Translations under genes and position numbers: made by a program
From: Oncomelania hupensis
Lineage: Eukaryota > Mollusca > Gastropoda > Littorinimorpha > Pomatiopsidae
Assembly: GCA_036898135.1 (NCBI GenBank)
Contig: CM072515.1
Coordinates: 71,275,753-71,339,752, forward strand
Reading direction: 5' to 3'
DNA length: 64,000 nt
In this document: in pieces, positions 11,800 through 21,811 of the stretch
How the letters are laid out: each line of letters begins with the position of its first letter
Numbering within the stretch: position 1 is the stretch's first letter
Notes under the pieces: model-generated
Database searches by the model: none
Told to the model about the DNA's origin: nothing
What the model saw: only the letters and a program-made list of their open reading frames with translations

Positions 11800-12035
11800 A
11801 CATCATCTAAAGAATACCATATTCAGTCAAATGATGTCTTTGGTTTTCATACAGTTCATCATGAGGTCCTACCGCCTGCTGGATTCTCTTGCGGACTTTG
11901 TTTGTCAGATGGTCTGTGTTTTGGATGCCTTATGTCGGTTGCAAGGATACTTTGCAGTTCTGCTGTGAGTGACCAAGTTTCACACGCATATACTTGTAGA
12001 AATACTGATATTGCAAGAGATCTAATACTTTACCA
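11800..12035 (-). mobile_element. Decayed RTE-like LINE fragment (middle part)
   Basis: The reverse complement reads RSLAISVFLQVYACETWSL followed by TAEL, then, after a frame change, VRKRIQQAVGPHDEL. This is the section just N-terminal to the piece at 10775-11060. The two GPHDD/GPHDE stretches overlap, so either two copies are present or the element was split with a target duplication around 11031-11047 and 11849-11866 (imperfect). Confidence 0.6.
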
Positions 12036-12607
12036 ATGTAAAAATGTAAACCATTGTATCCATTATATCCATTTATTTTATTTATTAAAATAATTACAAG
12101 ATCTAAGTACTTAACCAGTTTGTAACAGTTAAAACATTTTTACATTTTAATTATATGATTTATTGAACAATATAGTAGGCATTATAAGTCTATATTTGTT
12201 ACCTTGAAGCATTATAATTTCGTATACCGTTCTTTTCATATAAAGAAACCACACTGATAGGCATATTTGGTCAATATTTAACGTTTAATGTATATACATA
12301 GGACACAAGATACAAGATGATTAATTGTGTTCATTTACACAAGAAAATGTGACATAAACAAAAGATTTGTGTATTTGATTTTGTGAAGTTATGAGTGTAC
12401 TTCAAATTAATCTTTTAATAAAAACGAAGTAACGTCAGCTAGGAAAGGCAAGTTATCGAGAAACTTTCGGCATTCCTTTCAAGTGGATTACATTTAGATG
12501 GCCAAGAGAATCAAGGATGTTTTAATATTATATTTGTAACGATGAGTATATAACATGATGCATTGGCATTGTTGTCGCAATAAAAAGATGCTATAGTGGG
12601 AAAACCA
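12036..12607. other. AT-rich, no gene seen
   Basis: AT-rich sequence with no recognisable frame or repeat partner in this window. Confidence 0.4.
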
Positions 12608-13545
12608 TTTGTTTAAAGGGACCCAGTTTGACCACGCTTCCTCGACAGATTGTTTGACATTCACAGTGAGTGTAGCCCCACTGGAAAAAATAAGTTTACA
12701 ATAAAAAAATACGCTTTCGAAATTATACTTATTTTTTTAATGAATAAATTCCGTTGTGTTTTTTGTGCCTATAAATAGCAACAGCTAGCCAACATTCTGG
12801 AGCTACAAACAGCATCTACCAAAGCCAGTAAAGGACAGGGCCCGTAAAAAAAATTGCTCGTAAAGGTTTTCGTTTTAGGTTGAAAAAACAGACCCTACTC
12901 TACCCTGGACACCAAAAACGCACACTTCAAGCCGCGTGGTTCTTTCAGAAATAGGGTCAAAGGTCGCACGGCTGTAGTGTTACCTCAAGGGGCAATAACT
13001 CCCTATCCGAACCGAAATAAAACAATTAAAACTTTAGCGGTTGATTTGAGCAAAGAAAGCCCTCTTTATCATTGTTTAATGTGATAACAAAGCCCACTTT
13101 GTCATTGTTTAATGTAATAACAAAGCCCACTTTATCATTGTTTAATGTAATAAGAATGCCAATTTTTGGGTAAATCCGTTTTTGGCCAAAAGTTAACAAC
13201 AACAAAAAAAAAGGTAAAGGTAGTCCCATAGCCTTGTGGCCGTAGGGGAGCGTGATGTTGGAGATCACACTGATCTTGGGCCATCGTAATGAGGGTGATG
13301 CCCATCTCTCTCCCTCGCTGCTTTACCTTCTCCACCCTTAAAAGAGTAGGTACTCAGTCACAGTTGAGTCAAGTGGGGGCATTGTTATTTGTCGCTTCAC
13401 GTTTTGCGGTCACCCATCCAAGTGCTAACCGCACTGGACGGTGCTTAACTTGCGACACAGTAGCGAATGCTCCAACCACTGCGCTATCCGACACCCCAAA
13501 AGTTGACAAAACGAAAAGCCTTTTGAAACGACCGATAAGCTTCGA
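12608..13545 (+). repeat. Dispersed repeat E, copy 1, interrupted by a 5S SINE
   Basis: It is similar in inverted orientation to 30230-31025. Both copies have a TTTAAAGGGACCCA-type end (12610 here, 31010 there) and then share blocks around the CTCTACCCTGG and AGCAACAGCTAGCCAAC segments. A 30-40 base unit ending ATCATTGTTTAATGT is repeated three times at 13065-13152. It has no coding frame and its class is unknown. The minus-strand SINE at 13200-13495 interrupts it. Confidence 0.6.
13200..13495 (-). mobile_element. Chimeric tRNA/5S-like SINE, family B
   Basis: The reverse complement starts GGTGTCGGATAGCGCAGTGG (tRNA-type A box), followed by CAAGTTAAGCACCG and GCACTTGGATGGGTGACC, which match the internal promoter part of 5S rRNA (boxes A and C). 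The body ends GGCCACAAGGCTATGGGA and an A-rich tail. It is flanked by a 14 bp target duplication CCAAAAGTTaACAA (13186-13199) and CCAAAAGTTgACAA (13496-13509), one mismatch, which proves insertion into repeat E. Confidence 0.85.
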
Positions 13546-13856
13546 ATGTTAGGCGTCTTTTCTTTGTGGTGTGAGTGAACAAAGCAACTATGCCTTACTA
13601 ACTACACTTTCACAGGGGTACAATTTTTAGACTGTTTTGAAAATTAAAATATGTATACATTATTAATGATCTTCACACATGGACATATTTTCATAATGCA
13701 AATATTTCAATTAAGCAGTAAAACGGGTTAACGTAAGAACAGATAAATATGAGAATTTAAAACTTATTAGTGTGTAAACATATAAGCTATTTATACAAAG
13801 ACAGTAAAAACAATAATTAAACTAACTAACCTGCATGAGAGTTGTAGAGTGTGTTT

Positions 13857-15462
13857 AGTAAGACCTACCGACTTGTTTGTTATGTGCTTGAATGGCAAGT
13901 GGTATGAATGAGTTCCTGTACCTATTTGATGTTCCCGCTGGGGCCCTAAAACGTCCACTCCTGTCTATCCGTCAAGAGTCAAATTCCAAGAAAAGTGGAT
14001 GGTTGCTGTCAGCCAAAATTGCAGTCAGCTTTTTTGTCACTTGTCTGCTATGTATCGTCGCTATGTCATCCTGTTCCCTCCCTACCACCCCACTAGCCCT
14101 TTTTATCTGTTTGTCCAATCTTCGTTTTTCTGTTTGTGATACGTTTCCTCCCCAACATGAGATTCCAAAAGAAATTATGCTTCCTATTACAGCTGTATAA
14201 AACATTTGTAAAATTTCCTGTTTTTCATTAAAAGATCTGTTTTCTTAAACAAAACATCCTACTTTGCAGCCGCTTGTAAATGTACTTTGTGTTATCTTTC
14301 CAATTGAATCTATCATCGATAACCACACCTAAATAATTATATGCATGCAATCTCTCTACTTCTTCTCCGTTGATAAAGATAGGATTAAAATCAAACTTGT
14401 TTCCCTTCCTAAAATCAATTATCATTTCTTTTGTTTTACTTACAATAAGATCTAGAAAATTTGAATCACAACAGTTGACAAAACTATCTATTTCATCTTT
14501 GTACATGTTGTCCATGTTGTTGGTAATAAGACCAGAGAGTGCTGTGTCGTCTGCAAATTTTATCAGGGGACAGGATTCGTGCTTTTGTCTATGGTCTGCG
14601 GTGTACAAAGAAAACAAAAAAGGTGCTAGAACAGTTCCTTGAGGGGCTCCTGTATTAGTCAATACAATATTAGAATTGTATACAATAGAATTGGATTTGT
14701 TTTGAACTCTGACAAACTGAGGTCTATTTGTAAGATAGTCAAAAATCCATAAAATAGTTCTAATATCAACATTCATGCCTGCTAGTTTTTGAACAAGTGA
14801 ATGGCATTGCATAGTATTAAAAGCACTACTAAAATCAAAGAACATAAGCCTGACACAAGAATTTGCATTTTCTAAATGTGAGTACATTTTGTTGAGGACA
14901 AAACGAACAGCGTCTTCAAAATTTCTCTTACTTCTACATGTATAGGCAAACTGCAGTGGGTCAGTAAAATCTGATACTAAAACATATAACTTATTAAGAA
15001 CAAATTTTTCAAAAACTTTCATCGTGACAGAGGTTAAAGCAACAGGGCGAAGATCATTAAATACTTTGACTGGATTCTTTTTAGGAACAGGTACTATGCA
15101 TGACATCTTCCAAAGAGTAGGTACAACAGACTGAGAAAAAGACATGTTAAACAGAACAGTAAAAATACCAGCAAGTTGGTTAGCACCTGACTTTAGTAAC
15201 TTAGGTGTAACATTGTCAAGACCAGCAGCCTTTCGAGTGTTTTAACTTAGTAAATGCTAAGCTTACATCCTCCTCACTAACTAACTCACTAACTAGTAGC
15301 TTTCGTTAAAGGTAGTAGGAGGTTGTTTTTTTTTTTTTAAATACACGTCATTGAAACTCATCCCGATTTCCTTGGTAAGACTTGCCTGTAGCTGGTCGTT
15401 AATAGTAGAAGTAGTATGAAAAATAAAACATGGTGACGACATTGAACATTTAAAAGGGTCTG
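13857..15462 (-). mobile_element. Rex1/Babar-like LINE, 5' truncated pseudogene
   Basis: Reverse transcriptase in order: KAAGLDNVTPKLLKSGA (about 15225), VPKKNP near 15085, FDLRPVAL-type motif 1, MFFDFSSAFN (motif A Asp, about 14835), TGAPQGTVLAPFLFSLYTAD (motif B, about 14650), IKFADDTALS (motif C, about 14555), LDLIVSKTKEMIIDFRKGN and YNYLGVVIDD. The frame shifts at about 14210-14228, continues through FYTAVIGSIISFGISCWGG, hits a TGA near 13972, and ends PLAIQAHNKQVGRSY at about 13857. Another frameshift lies near 15240. The catalytic Asp residues are intact but the copy is dead. It abuts the 3' side of the peptide-precursor gene and shares its strand. Confidence 0.8.
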
Positions 15463-15465
15463 AAA

Positions 15466-15601
15466 GTGGGCGCAGCTTCAGCAGCAGCTTCGCGGTTTTT
15501 GCGATCCGCGGATTCTTCCTCCTTCCGTTTCAACTTTCGCGTGTTTTGCGACCACCGCCACCGCCACTACCACTGCCACTATCATAACCTCCGCCCAAAG
15601 T
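15466..15601 (-). pseudogene. Degenerate extra repeat of the peptide precursor
   Basis: Directly beyond the stop at 15602, and in the same frame, the sequence reads TLGGGYDSGSGSGGGGGRKT then RES and a TGA. This is the Gly-rich peptide plus basic site of another unit, with RKTR in place of RKKR. Still further, DRKNREAAAEAAPTF echoes the start of a following unit. At the corresponding position other units have GAA (Glu) after the KR site; here it is TAA. So the reading frame may once have been longer by one or two units, or this stretch is spliced differently (see exon 2). Confidence 0.6.
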
Positions 15602-16209
15602 TTACCTCTTTTCCCTTTCTGCCAGGCTTTCGTCAATCAACCCTTGGGCAAAGGTCACCGTTTCCATTACAGCTTCGCGTTTTTTGCGACCGTCGCCATT
15701 ACCATAACCTTCACCTCCGTCCCCTGTTTCTCTCTTTTCCCTTTTTGCCAGATTTTCGTCAATCAACCCTTGAGCAAAGGTAACAGTTTCCATTTCAGCT
15801 TCGCGTTTTTTGCGACCTTGACCAACAGAATCTTTATATCCTTCGCCCGTTGTTTCTCTCTTTTCCCTTTTTGCCAGATTTTCGTCAATCAACCCTTGAG
15901 CAAAGGTAACAGTTTCCATTTCAGCTTCGCGTTTTTTGCGACCTTGACCAACAGAATCTTTATATCCTTCGCCCGTTGTTTCTCTCTTTTCCCTTTTTGC
16001 CAGACTTTCGTCAATCAACCCTTGAGCAAAGGTAAGAGTTTCCATTTCAGCTTCGCGTTTTTTGCTATCGCCGCCACCGCCGTCACCATGACCATAACCT
16101 CCGCCTCTGCCTATAGTGTCCCTCTTTTCCCTTTGTGCCACACTTTCTTCTCTCAATCCTACAGGCGCAGCATAAGCCACCAGTGCTTCTCGCTTCTGGC
16201 GGTCAAACT
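15602..16209 (-). CDS. Secreted multi-repeat prohormone-like precursor, exon 2
   Basis: This exon carries residues 31-232 of a predicted 232-residue secretory precursor. It begins after a pyrimidine tract and ACAG (acceptor AG at 16210-16211). Its first two bases complete a Glu codon split with exon 1. It encodes five alternating units. The long peptides begin Glu-Ala directly after Lys-Arg (type EAEMETVTFAQGLIDENLA, residues 83-106, 125-148, 167-190 and 209-232; a divergent one at 38-60) and end in REKR. The Gly-rich peptides are ETTGEGYKDSVGQG twice (107-120 and 149-162), ETGDGGEGYGNGDG (191-204) and a divergent one at 61-82, ended by RKKR or SKKR. Gly before RKKR is the standard amidation signal. 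The DNA unit is 126 bp. There are no cysteines. The stop is TAA at 15602-15604, but AG|GTAAAC at 15606/15605 could instead act as a donor. The family is not recognised: neuropeptide or pheromone precursor by architecture, not by homology. Confidence 0.75.
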
Positions 16210-16856
16210 CTGTAAAACAAATTGAAAAGGACGTCACATTTCATAGTATAGATAATATATATACCTTAAGTACAATCTCTAATCAACCGTTAGTTAACAT
16301 TACCAACCAATACTCATCAGCCGGATAAAATCCAAACGTTTGCAGGTGTGTTCAGGTTCGAGAAATATCTCATTAGTTTCGTAATTAGCGCCTCATAGGG
16401 TTTTACAATGACTGTTTTTTTAAGATAATGTTCAGATGAAGAAGAGTTTAGCTCGAAAATTCTCCTTGTGTGGTTTTGTCTTGTTGTGGTCCAAATAATC
16501 GTTCTTTTGTTTTTCGTACGTATTTGTTTCTCAATGAAGTTCCGATATACAATTTTGAAAAATTTTGTTGTTGTTGTTTTTGTTGTTGTATTTTAAGTTG
16601 GTTTTAAGTTGAATGTTTTCAATTAGTTTGTATACTTCATATTTTTGTGAATATACTTTCAATTAAATCCTTGAATTGAACACATAGTATTTTCCAGTCA
16701 CTTGACCTATAAACTCACTAAAGTTTGTTGTCACCACTGCGGCATGTTTAGCAACAAGTCAGTTTATTTTAAAAACAATTCTGAAGAAAAGGAGAAGCGA
16801 AAAAGGTTGTAAGAGCAAATGTTGTTCATCAGATTAATTTAAAGGTGTACATAGAA

Positions 16857-16886
16857 AAAGAAGAAGAAGAAGAAGGAGAAGGAGAA

Positions 16887-16921
<35 letters not shown>

Positions 16922-17000
16922 AGAAGATGAAGAAGTTGTTGTTGTTATTTCAATTTTTATTCATCAGATTAACATAAGTTATACTGATACTGAAGAAGAA

Positions 17001-17047
<47 letters not shown>

Positions 17048-17091
17048 AGAAGAAGAAGAAGAAGAAGAAGAAGAAGAAGAAGAAGAAGAAA
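16857..17091 (+). repeat. Two (GAA)n microsatellites
   Basis: GAA-rich tracts at about 16857-16937 and 16994-17091, separated by non-repeat DNA that contains GTTGTTGTT. They lie in the intron. Poly-Glu open frames here are artefacts. Confidence 0.95.
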
Positions 17092-17312
17092 AGTTAGTAG
17101 TAGCAGTAGTATACAAACGCAATATAAAAGTATAACCGAGGTATCGTTTAGGAACAACAGTAAAACGGTGAACTCGAGTACAAAGTAGGTGTAAGTTTAC
17201 ACATGTGATTACATACATAAAATAGCGCTCTATGCAAACTTAAAGTGACAACAATCATGGGCATTGTATTGTCACATTTATTAAATAAATAAATACGTAC
17301 ATAAATAAATAT

Positions 17313-17592
17313 GTGTCGGATAGCGCAGTGGTTGGAGCTCTCGGTACTGTGTCGCAAGTTAAGCACCGGCCAGTGTGGTTAGCACTTGGATGGGTGACCG
17401 CAAACCGTGAAGCGACAAATAACAACGCCCCCAGTTGACTCAACTGTGACTGAGTACCTACTCTCTTAAGGGTGGGGAAGGTAAAGCAGCGAGGGAGAGA
17501 GATGGGCATCACCCTCATTACGCTGGCCCAAGATAAGTGTGATCTCCAACATCACGCTCCCCTACGGCCACAAGGCTATGGGACCACCTTTT
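17313..17592 (+). mobile_element. Chimeric tRNA/5S-like SINE, family B
   Basis: The head GTGTCGGATAGCGCAGTGG, the 5S-like section CAAGTTAAGCACCG and GCACTTGGATGGGTGACC, and the body up to CACAAGGCTATGGGACC are the same as at 13200-13495 and 36356-36649. Its 3' end meets the (TATCC)n tail of the minus-strand RTE element, so the two elements lie tail to tail. Confidence 0.85.
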
Positions 17593-19472
17593 ACATCCTA
17601 TCCTATCCTATCCTGTCCCGTAACCCGAAGGTCGAAGGGGCACCACAGATGATCGTTTAACCAGCATACTTAATCTTTCTCTGTCCTCAGCAGCCCTGAT
17701 GGCTTCGCTCAGTGTCAAACCAGTCCATTCTGGAATGTTGTCCTCCCACCTCTTTTTCGGTCTCCCTCTTCTTCTACCTCCTTGCACTGTGCCTTGCAGA
17801 ATAGTCTTTGCAAGACCTGATGATCTGGTGACGTGGCCATACCATCGGAGTTTCCGTTTCTTCACCACTGTTAGCAGGTCATCGTGTTGTCCAATGGCTT
17901 GTGTGATGGTCTGTCGGACTTCGTCGTTGGTGATGTGTTGGGTATAGGAAATGCCCAGAAGTCTTCTGTAGCACCTCATCTCCATGCTTTGTATTCTTCG
18001 TTGGAGATCTGCTGTGAGGGTCCATGCTTCGCAAGCATATAGGAAGATGGAGATGACAAGGGAGCGCAGCAGTCTTACTTTGGAATGTAGACTGATGGTC
18101 CAAATGGGCTTCAACCTTGTCAGGGCAGCAGTTGTTTGTGCGATCCTGGAGAGGACTTCCTGTCGGGACCCATTGTCTGATACAATGGCTCCAAAATATT
18201 TGAAGCTATGCACTGTGTTGAGGGATTGGCCTTGGACTTTGATGTCCGTGTTGATGCCATTGGTGTTGTTTGTCATCATTTTGGTCTTCTCTGCACTTAT
18301 TTCCATTCCATAAGCTCTGGAGGTGGTGTCAAGCCTCTGTACCAGCTGTTTAAATTCCTGTTCCTCTCCAGTTAATCCATTTATGTCATCCGCAATACGA
18401 AGATTGGAGATTTCCCTACCCCCTATGCTGACTGTGCCTTCATGATCTACAAGAGCATCTGACATGATGCGCTCTAAGAAGATGTTGAAGAGTGTTGGAG
18501 AGAGTAGGCATCCTTGACGCACACCGATTGTTGTTTTGAACCAGTTTCCGATGGCGCTGTTGTGGAGGACTGCACTGGTAGCCTTGTCATACAGGCTTTT
18601 GATGAGTTCAATAATTTTAGGGCTGATGTTGTACACTTTCATTGTTGCCCATAGAGCTGCATGCCAGACTCGGTCAAACGCCTTCTTGAAGTCTATGAAC
18701 ACATGATATAGATGTTGTTGGTGCTGTAGGTATTTCTCACAGATTATTCTGAGGTTGAAAATCTGTTCAGTGGTACTTCGCCCTGCCCTGAATCCTGCTT
18801 GTTCTTCAGCTATGATTTGTTCAGCTAGGGGTTTCAACCTGTTGAGTATTATTTTCAGGAGGACCTTGCTTGGATGGCTGATGAGGCTGATGGTGCGGTA
18901 ATTTTCACACTCCTGAAGGTTACCTTTTTTTGGAAGAGTGATGACTAGCGACTGGGTCCATGGTATAGGCCACTCCCCACTCTGCCGGATCTTGTTACAG
19001 ATAATGGTGAGGGCATCAATCATCGCTTCTCCTCCTGCTTGTAGCAGTTCCGCGGATATGTTGTCCATTCCCGCTGACTTCCCTTTCTTTAGCGATTGCA
19101 CTGCTGCCTCAACTTCTTCCCGGAGAATTGGGCGGATTTCTTCTTCTTCTCTGTTCTCGGGACATGCTAGAACTGATGGGTCTCCATTTGGTGTATGGTT
19201 GTAAAGGTCAGAGCAGTACTCTGTCCATCTGTCCAAGACTTCTTGTTCTTCTGTAAGGCATATGCCAGACTTGCTTTGGATCGTGGAGACTTTGGGCTGT
19301 TTGACACTTGTCAGCCGCTTTACAGTCTGGTAGGCCTTCTTGCTGTTGTTCTTGTTCAGACTGTTCTCTATTTCCTGGCATCGATCTTCTATCCAGTTCT
19401 CCTTTGCTGTGCGCATGCCTTTTCGGATGTCATTGTTGATTTTTCGGTAGACATCGGTAGAATTTTTTTTCA
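17585..19472 (-). mobile_element. RTE/BovB-like LINE, 5' truncated, long open frame
   Basis: An uninterrupted 621-codon frame (17608-19473) covers the whole reverse transcriptase and C-terminal region. Visible parts in order: KGKSAGMDNISAELL, TLPKKGNLQECENYRTISLI, QAGFRAGRSTTEQI, YHVFIDFKKAFDRVWH (motif A), GVRQGCLLSPTLFNIFLERI (motif B), LRIADDINGL (motif C, Asp pair intact, first residue Ile rather than the usual Phe or Tyr), the FKYFGAIVSD motif, LLGISYTQHIT, GRPKKRWEDNI and an RSSVVPLRPSGYGTG end. The N-terminal endonuclease is missing: similarity stops near 19470 at a T-run. The 3' end is a (GGATA)n tail, as in RTE/BovB elements that end in short tandem repeats. Insertion appears recent, but the copy is not autonomous. 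Confidence 0.88.
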
Positions 19473-19556
19473 ATTATGCAATAAATAAATGAACACGTAA
19501 ATAAATAAATAGATTAATAAGTAAATGAATTCATATTTTAAAAATCATTCATTTAC

Positions 19557-19647
19557 CTGCACCGTTGGGCTTCAATCTCATTCCCATACAGATGTTAGGG
19601 ATACAGAAAGTAAGGCCTAAAATGGCCAGGATGAACGGTCCTTGCAT
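19557..19647 (-). CDS. Secreted multi-repeat prohormone-like precursor, exon 1 (signal peptide)
   Basis: The ATG is at 19647-19645. The 30 complete codons begin MQGPFILAILGLTFCIPN and continue ICMG, then MRLKPNGA. This is a typical secretory signal peptide: a short N-region, a hydrophobic core ILAILGLTF, and likely cleavage after about residue 22. The exon ends with one base of a split codon at CAG|GTAAAT, a good donor. Exon 2 begins with two bases, which makes Glu and leads directly into FDRQKR, a first dibasic site. The phase match over 3.3 kb, the same strand, and the signal-then-repeat architecture are the grounds for joining the exons. The start is chosen because it is the only ATG that precedes the hydrophobic core. 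Confidence 0.7.
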
Positions 19648-19708
19648 CTTCTTTGTCTTCAGTGCACAGAGCTACAGAACTCTTGGACAGAGAGAAGAAA
19701 CAGCTTTG

Positions 19709-19714
19709 TTTATA
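19709..19714 (-). promoter_or_regulatory. Possible TATA box of the prohormone-like gene
   Basis: The minus strand reads AATATAAACAAAG about 62 bases upstream of the ATG, which would leave a short 5' UTR. The region is AT-rich, so the motif could be there by chance. Confidence 0.3.
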
Positions 19715-20115
19715 TTAATTTACTTTTGTGATACACATTTTAAGTTTATTTGGATTTGTGGAGTTTGTTTTCAATTTAATTGAATGCAGTTTTGTTTAAT
19801 TTAAATTGATTTCGGTTTAATTTAATTTAGTTTGATGCAAGTTGTTAACTTATGTTCATTTTGTTTAGTGTATACAATATTCTTAATGAAAACAAAACAA
19901 AATTATGTTTTAATTAAATTAAATTTAACATTAATAAAAAAAAATCCCAGCTGCCTGATTCTTAACGTTTTGAATCAGTAGCGCGATCTCGTATGAATAC
20001 TCTACACATTAATTGAATTAAAAGTATTAACTTAAAATGTTGTTCTGTGCAGAACGGACTTCTTATTATGATCATAATCATGATCATCATCATCCTTATA
20101 ATCATCCTTCTAATC

Positions 20116-20116
20116 C

Positions 20117-20177
<61 letters not shown>
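20116..20177 (+). repeat. (ATC)n microsatellite
   Basis: An ATC trinucleotide run. Poly-His, poly-Ile and poly-Met frames across it are artefacts. Confidence 0.9.
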
Positions 20178-20189
20178 TATCAAGTTTCT

Positions 20190-20235
20190 GATTGGGTTCC
20201 TTGTAGTCCGCTGGACCCTTCAAACAATAACTAAC
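20190..20235 (+). mobile_element. LINE 3' hairpin tail remnant
   Basis: TAGTCCGCTGGACCCTTC then AAACAATAACTAACTG matches the GCAGTCCGCTGGACCCTATA tail seen at 23660, 32715 and 50490. Confidence 0.55.
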
Positions 20236-20478
20236 TGTCATCGTCTTCGTTATCGACCTTATCATTATAAGTACTTACGCTTTGTGTTCTGTTCGTATAT
20301 TTGATGCGGCGCATCCAAAATGTATAACGAATATGACCCGGAGATAGGGGGCACATTGGGCTTTATAGAAAGTCTGTCTGCTATTAAGTAGTTCAAAGCC
20401 AACAAACCCCGAAGGCGAAGAAGACCGTTCACGGAGAACCTAGAACGGAACAAGCGAATAAACATGTGCGTGCAATAT

Positions 20479-20586
20479 CATTAACCCTTTCATAACCCTT
20501 TCATAACCCTTTCATAACTCTTTCATTAACTCTTTCATAACCCTTTCATAACCCTTTCATAACCTCTTTCATAACTCTTTCATACC
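20479..20586 (+). repeat. 11 bp minisatellite AACCCTTTCAT
   Basis: About nine tandem copies of AACCCTTTCAT, with AACTCTTTCAT and TAACTCTTTCAT variants. Confidence 0.9.
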
Positions 20587-20820
20587 CGTAGTCTACTCCT
20601 CCCAGTTCAGAGAACGTCTCACATGAACACATTGACAAATAACCTCTTGAACTGGACAGTTTAAATAATATAGCCAGTTTTGACCTATACCCCTTGGATC
20701 GTAGATCAAGGGAACTTCTCATTTTAATGATCGCATTAAAAGACAAACGATGCTTCGAACCAAGACGATGTTCTTTTGTTTGGCATTGTCTTTGATTTAA
20801 TCACGCTGTACAAAGAGCCA

Positions 20821-20823
<3 letters not shown>

Positions 20824-20896
<73 letters not shown>

Positions 20897-20901
20897 ATTA
20901 A

Positions 20902-20949
<48 letters not shown>

Positions 20950-20950
20950 C
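20824..20950 (+). repeat. (ATT)n microsatellite
   Basis: An ATT trinucleotide run of about 125 bases with an ATTAATATT interruption in the middle. Confidence 0.95.
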
Positions 20951-20994
20951 TACAATAAAATGTGAAACAATAATTTTACAGCTTGCATAACTCT

Positions 20995-21455
20995 AATGTA
21001 GCCGGGAGGAGTACTGGACTCCCAACCACTTCCAAGAGAACACAGCCCTACCCCAGCTTTTATTTGGAACTATCGGAGTATAATTTGAGGGACATTTAAA
21101 ACAAATTGCCTTACTAGGGGGGGCGTGTTGCAAAAGCACACAGGGCTGCCAACTACTCGTGCTACGATACTCTGTTGCAGGTCTCTGCCACAAACCTACA
21201 CAGAATGGCCGCCAACAATTTAGCCCTGTGCACCCCCCAAAAGCTATGAGGCGAAAGGGTCAGTCAGGGAGAAAATAATTATTTTGTGTCGCCTTGTCCT
21301 GCATACTCCAAGGGCTGAAGACTCGTCCAAGGATTCTGCACAGCAGGAACCACCCAAAGCCAGACTGACAAAACGGAAACAAACTTTCTTTGGCCGCCTT
21401 AAAAAGGGAACAATCTCTTCCAAGCGGGACTAGTCGCCTCCCACTGCTCACACGA
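20995..21455 (+). repeat. Unclassified ~430 bp repeat X, copy 1
   Basis: Shares ordered blocks with 48822-49288 and 49508-49930: GTAGCCGGGAGGAG near the start, then GCCGCCAACAATTTAGCCCTG, TCGCCTTGTCCTGCATA, GGATTCTGCACAGCAGGA, and a TAGTCGCCTCCCA end. It has no coding frame or terminal repeats that I can identify. Confidence 0.65.
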
Positions 21456-21608
21456 ACGTCACAAGAACACGTATAAAAATTGCGATTTTGTTGCTCAAAG
21501 AGCTGCTCAAAGTTTTGGCTACAATTAATGATCTCAGGATCAAAGTTCAAGCAGCTCAAGACGCCATCTTGCTGTGTAACTCACACTGTCAAACGGCCAG
21601 GACCACTG

Positions 21609-21617
<9 letters not shown>

Positions 21618-21665
<48 letters not shown>
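21618..21665 (+). repeat. (AG)n microsatellite
   Basis: An AG run followed by ACAG/AGAC-rich sequence to about 21700. Confidence 0.9.
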
Positions 21666-21670
<5 letters not shown>

Positions 21671-21811
21671 AGACAGAGACAGAGAGACAGACAGATACAG
21701 AGAAAGGCCGAGAAGTAGGGAGGGAGACAGGTATGGAGGAGTAGGAAGGTGAAGAGAGAAGAAGAAGAAGAGAGACAGATAAAAATAGAGATGGAGAGAC
21801 AAGAAGAGAGA

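Larger units (their letters stand above)
16210..19556 (-). other. Intron of the prohormone-like gene, transposon-filled
   Basis: The inferred intron has the donor GTAAAT (19556-19551) and the acceptor TTGTTTTACAG (ending 16210), about 3.35 kb, phase 1. It contains two GAA tracts, a tRNA/5S SINE (plus strand) and a 1.9 kb RTE fragment lying in the sense direction of the gene. The intron is inferred from the exact phase match of exons 1 and 2. No transcript evidence is available. Confidence 0.65.

Noticed and set aside
15644..16225. A 193-codon plus-strand frame with hydrophobic repeats
   Set aside because: It is the complement of the repeated prohormone exon. The minus strand has the signal peptide, splice sites and processing sites.
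17313..17592. A 5S rRNA gene
   Set aside because: Only the internal promoter portion resembles 5S; the ends are tRNA-like and SINE-specific.
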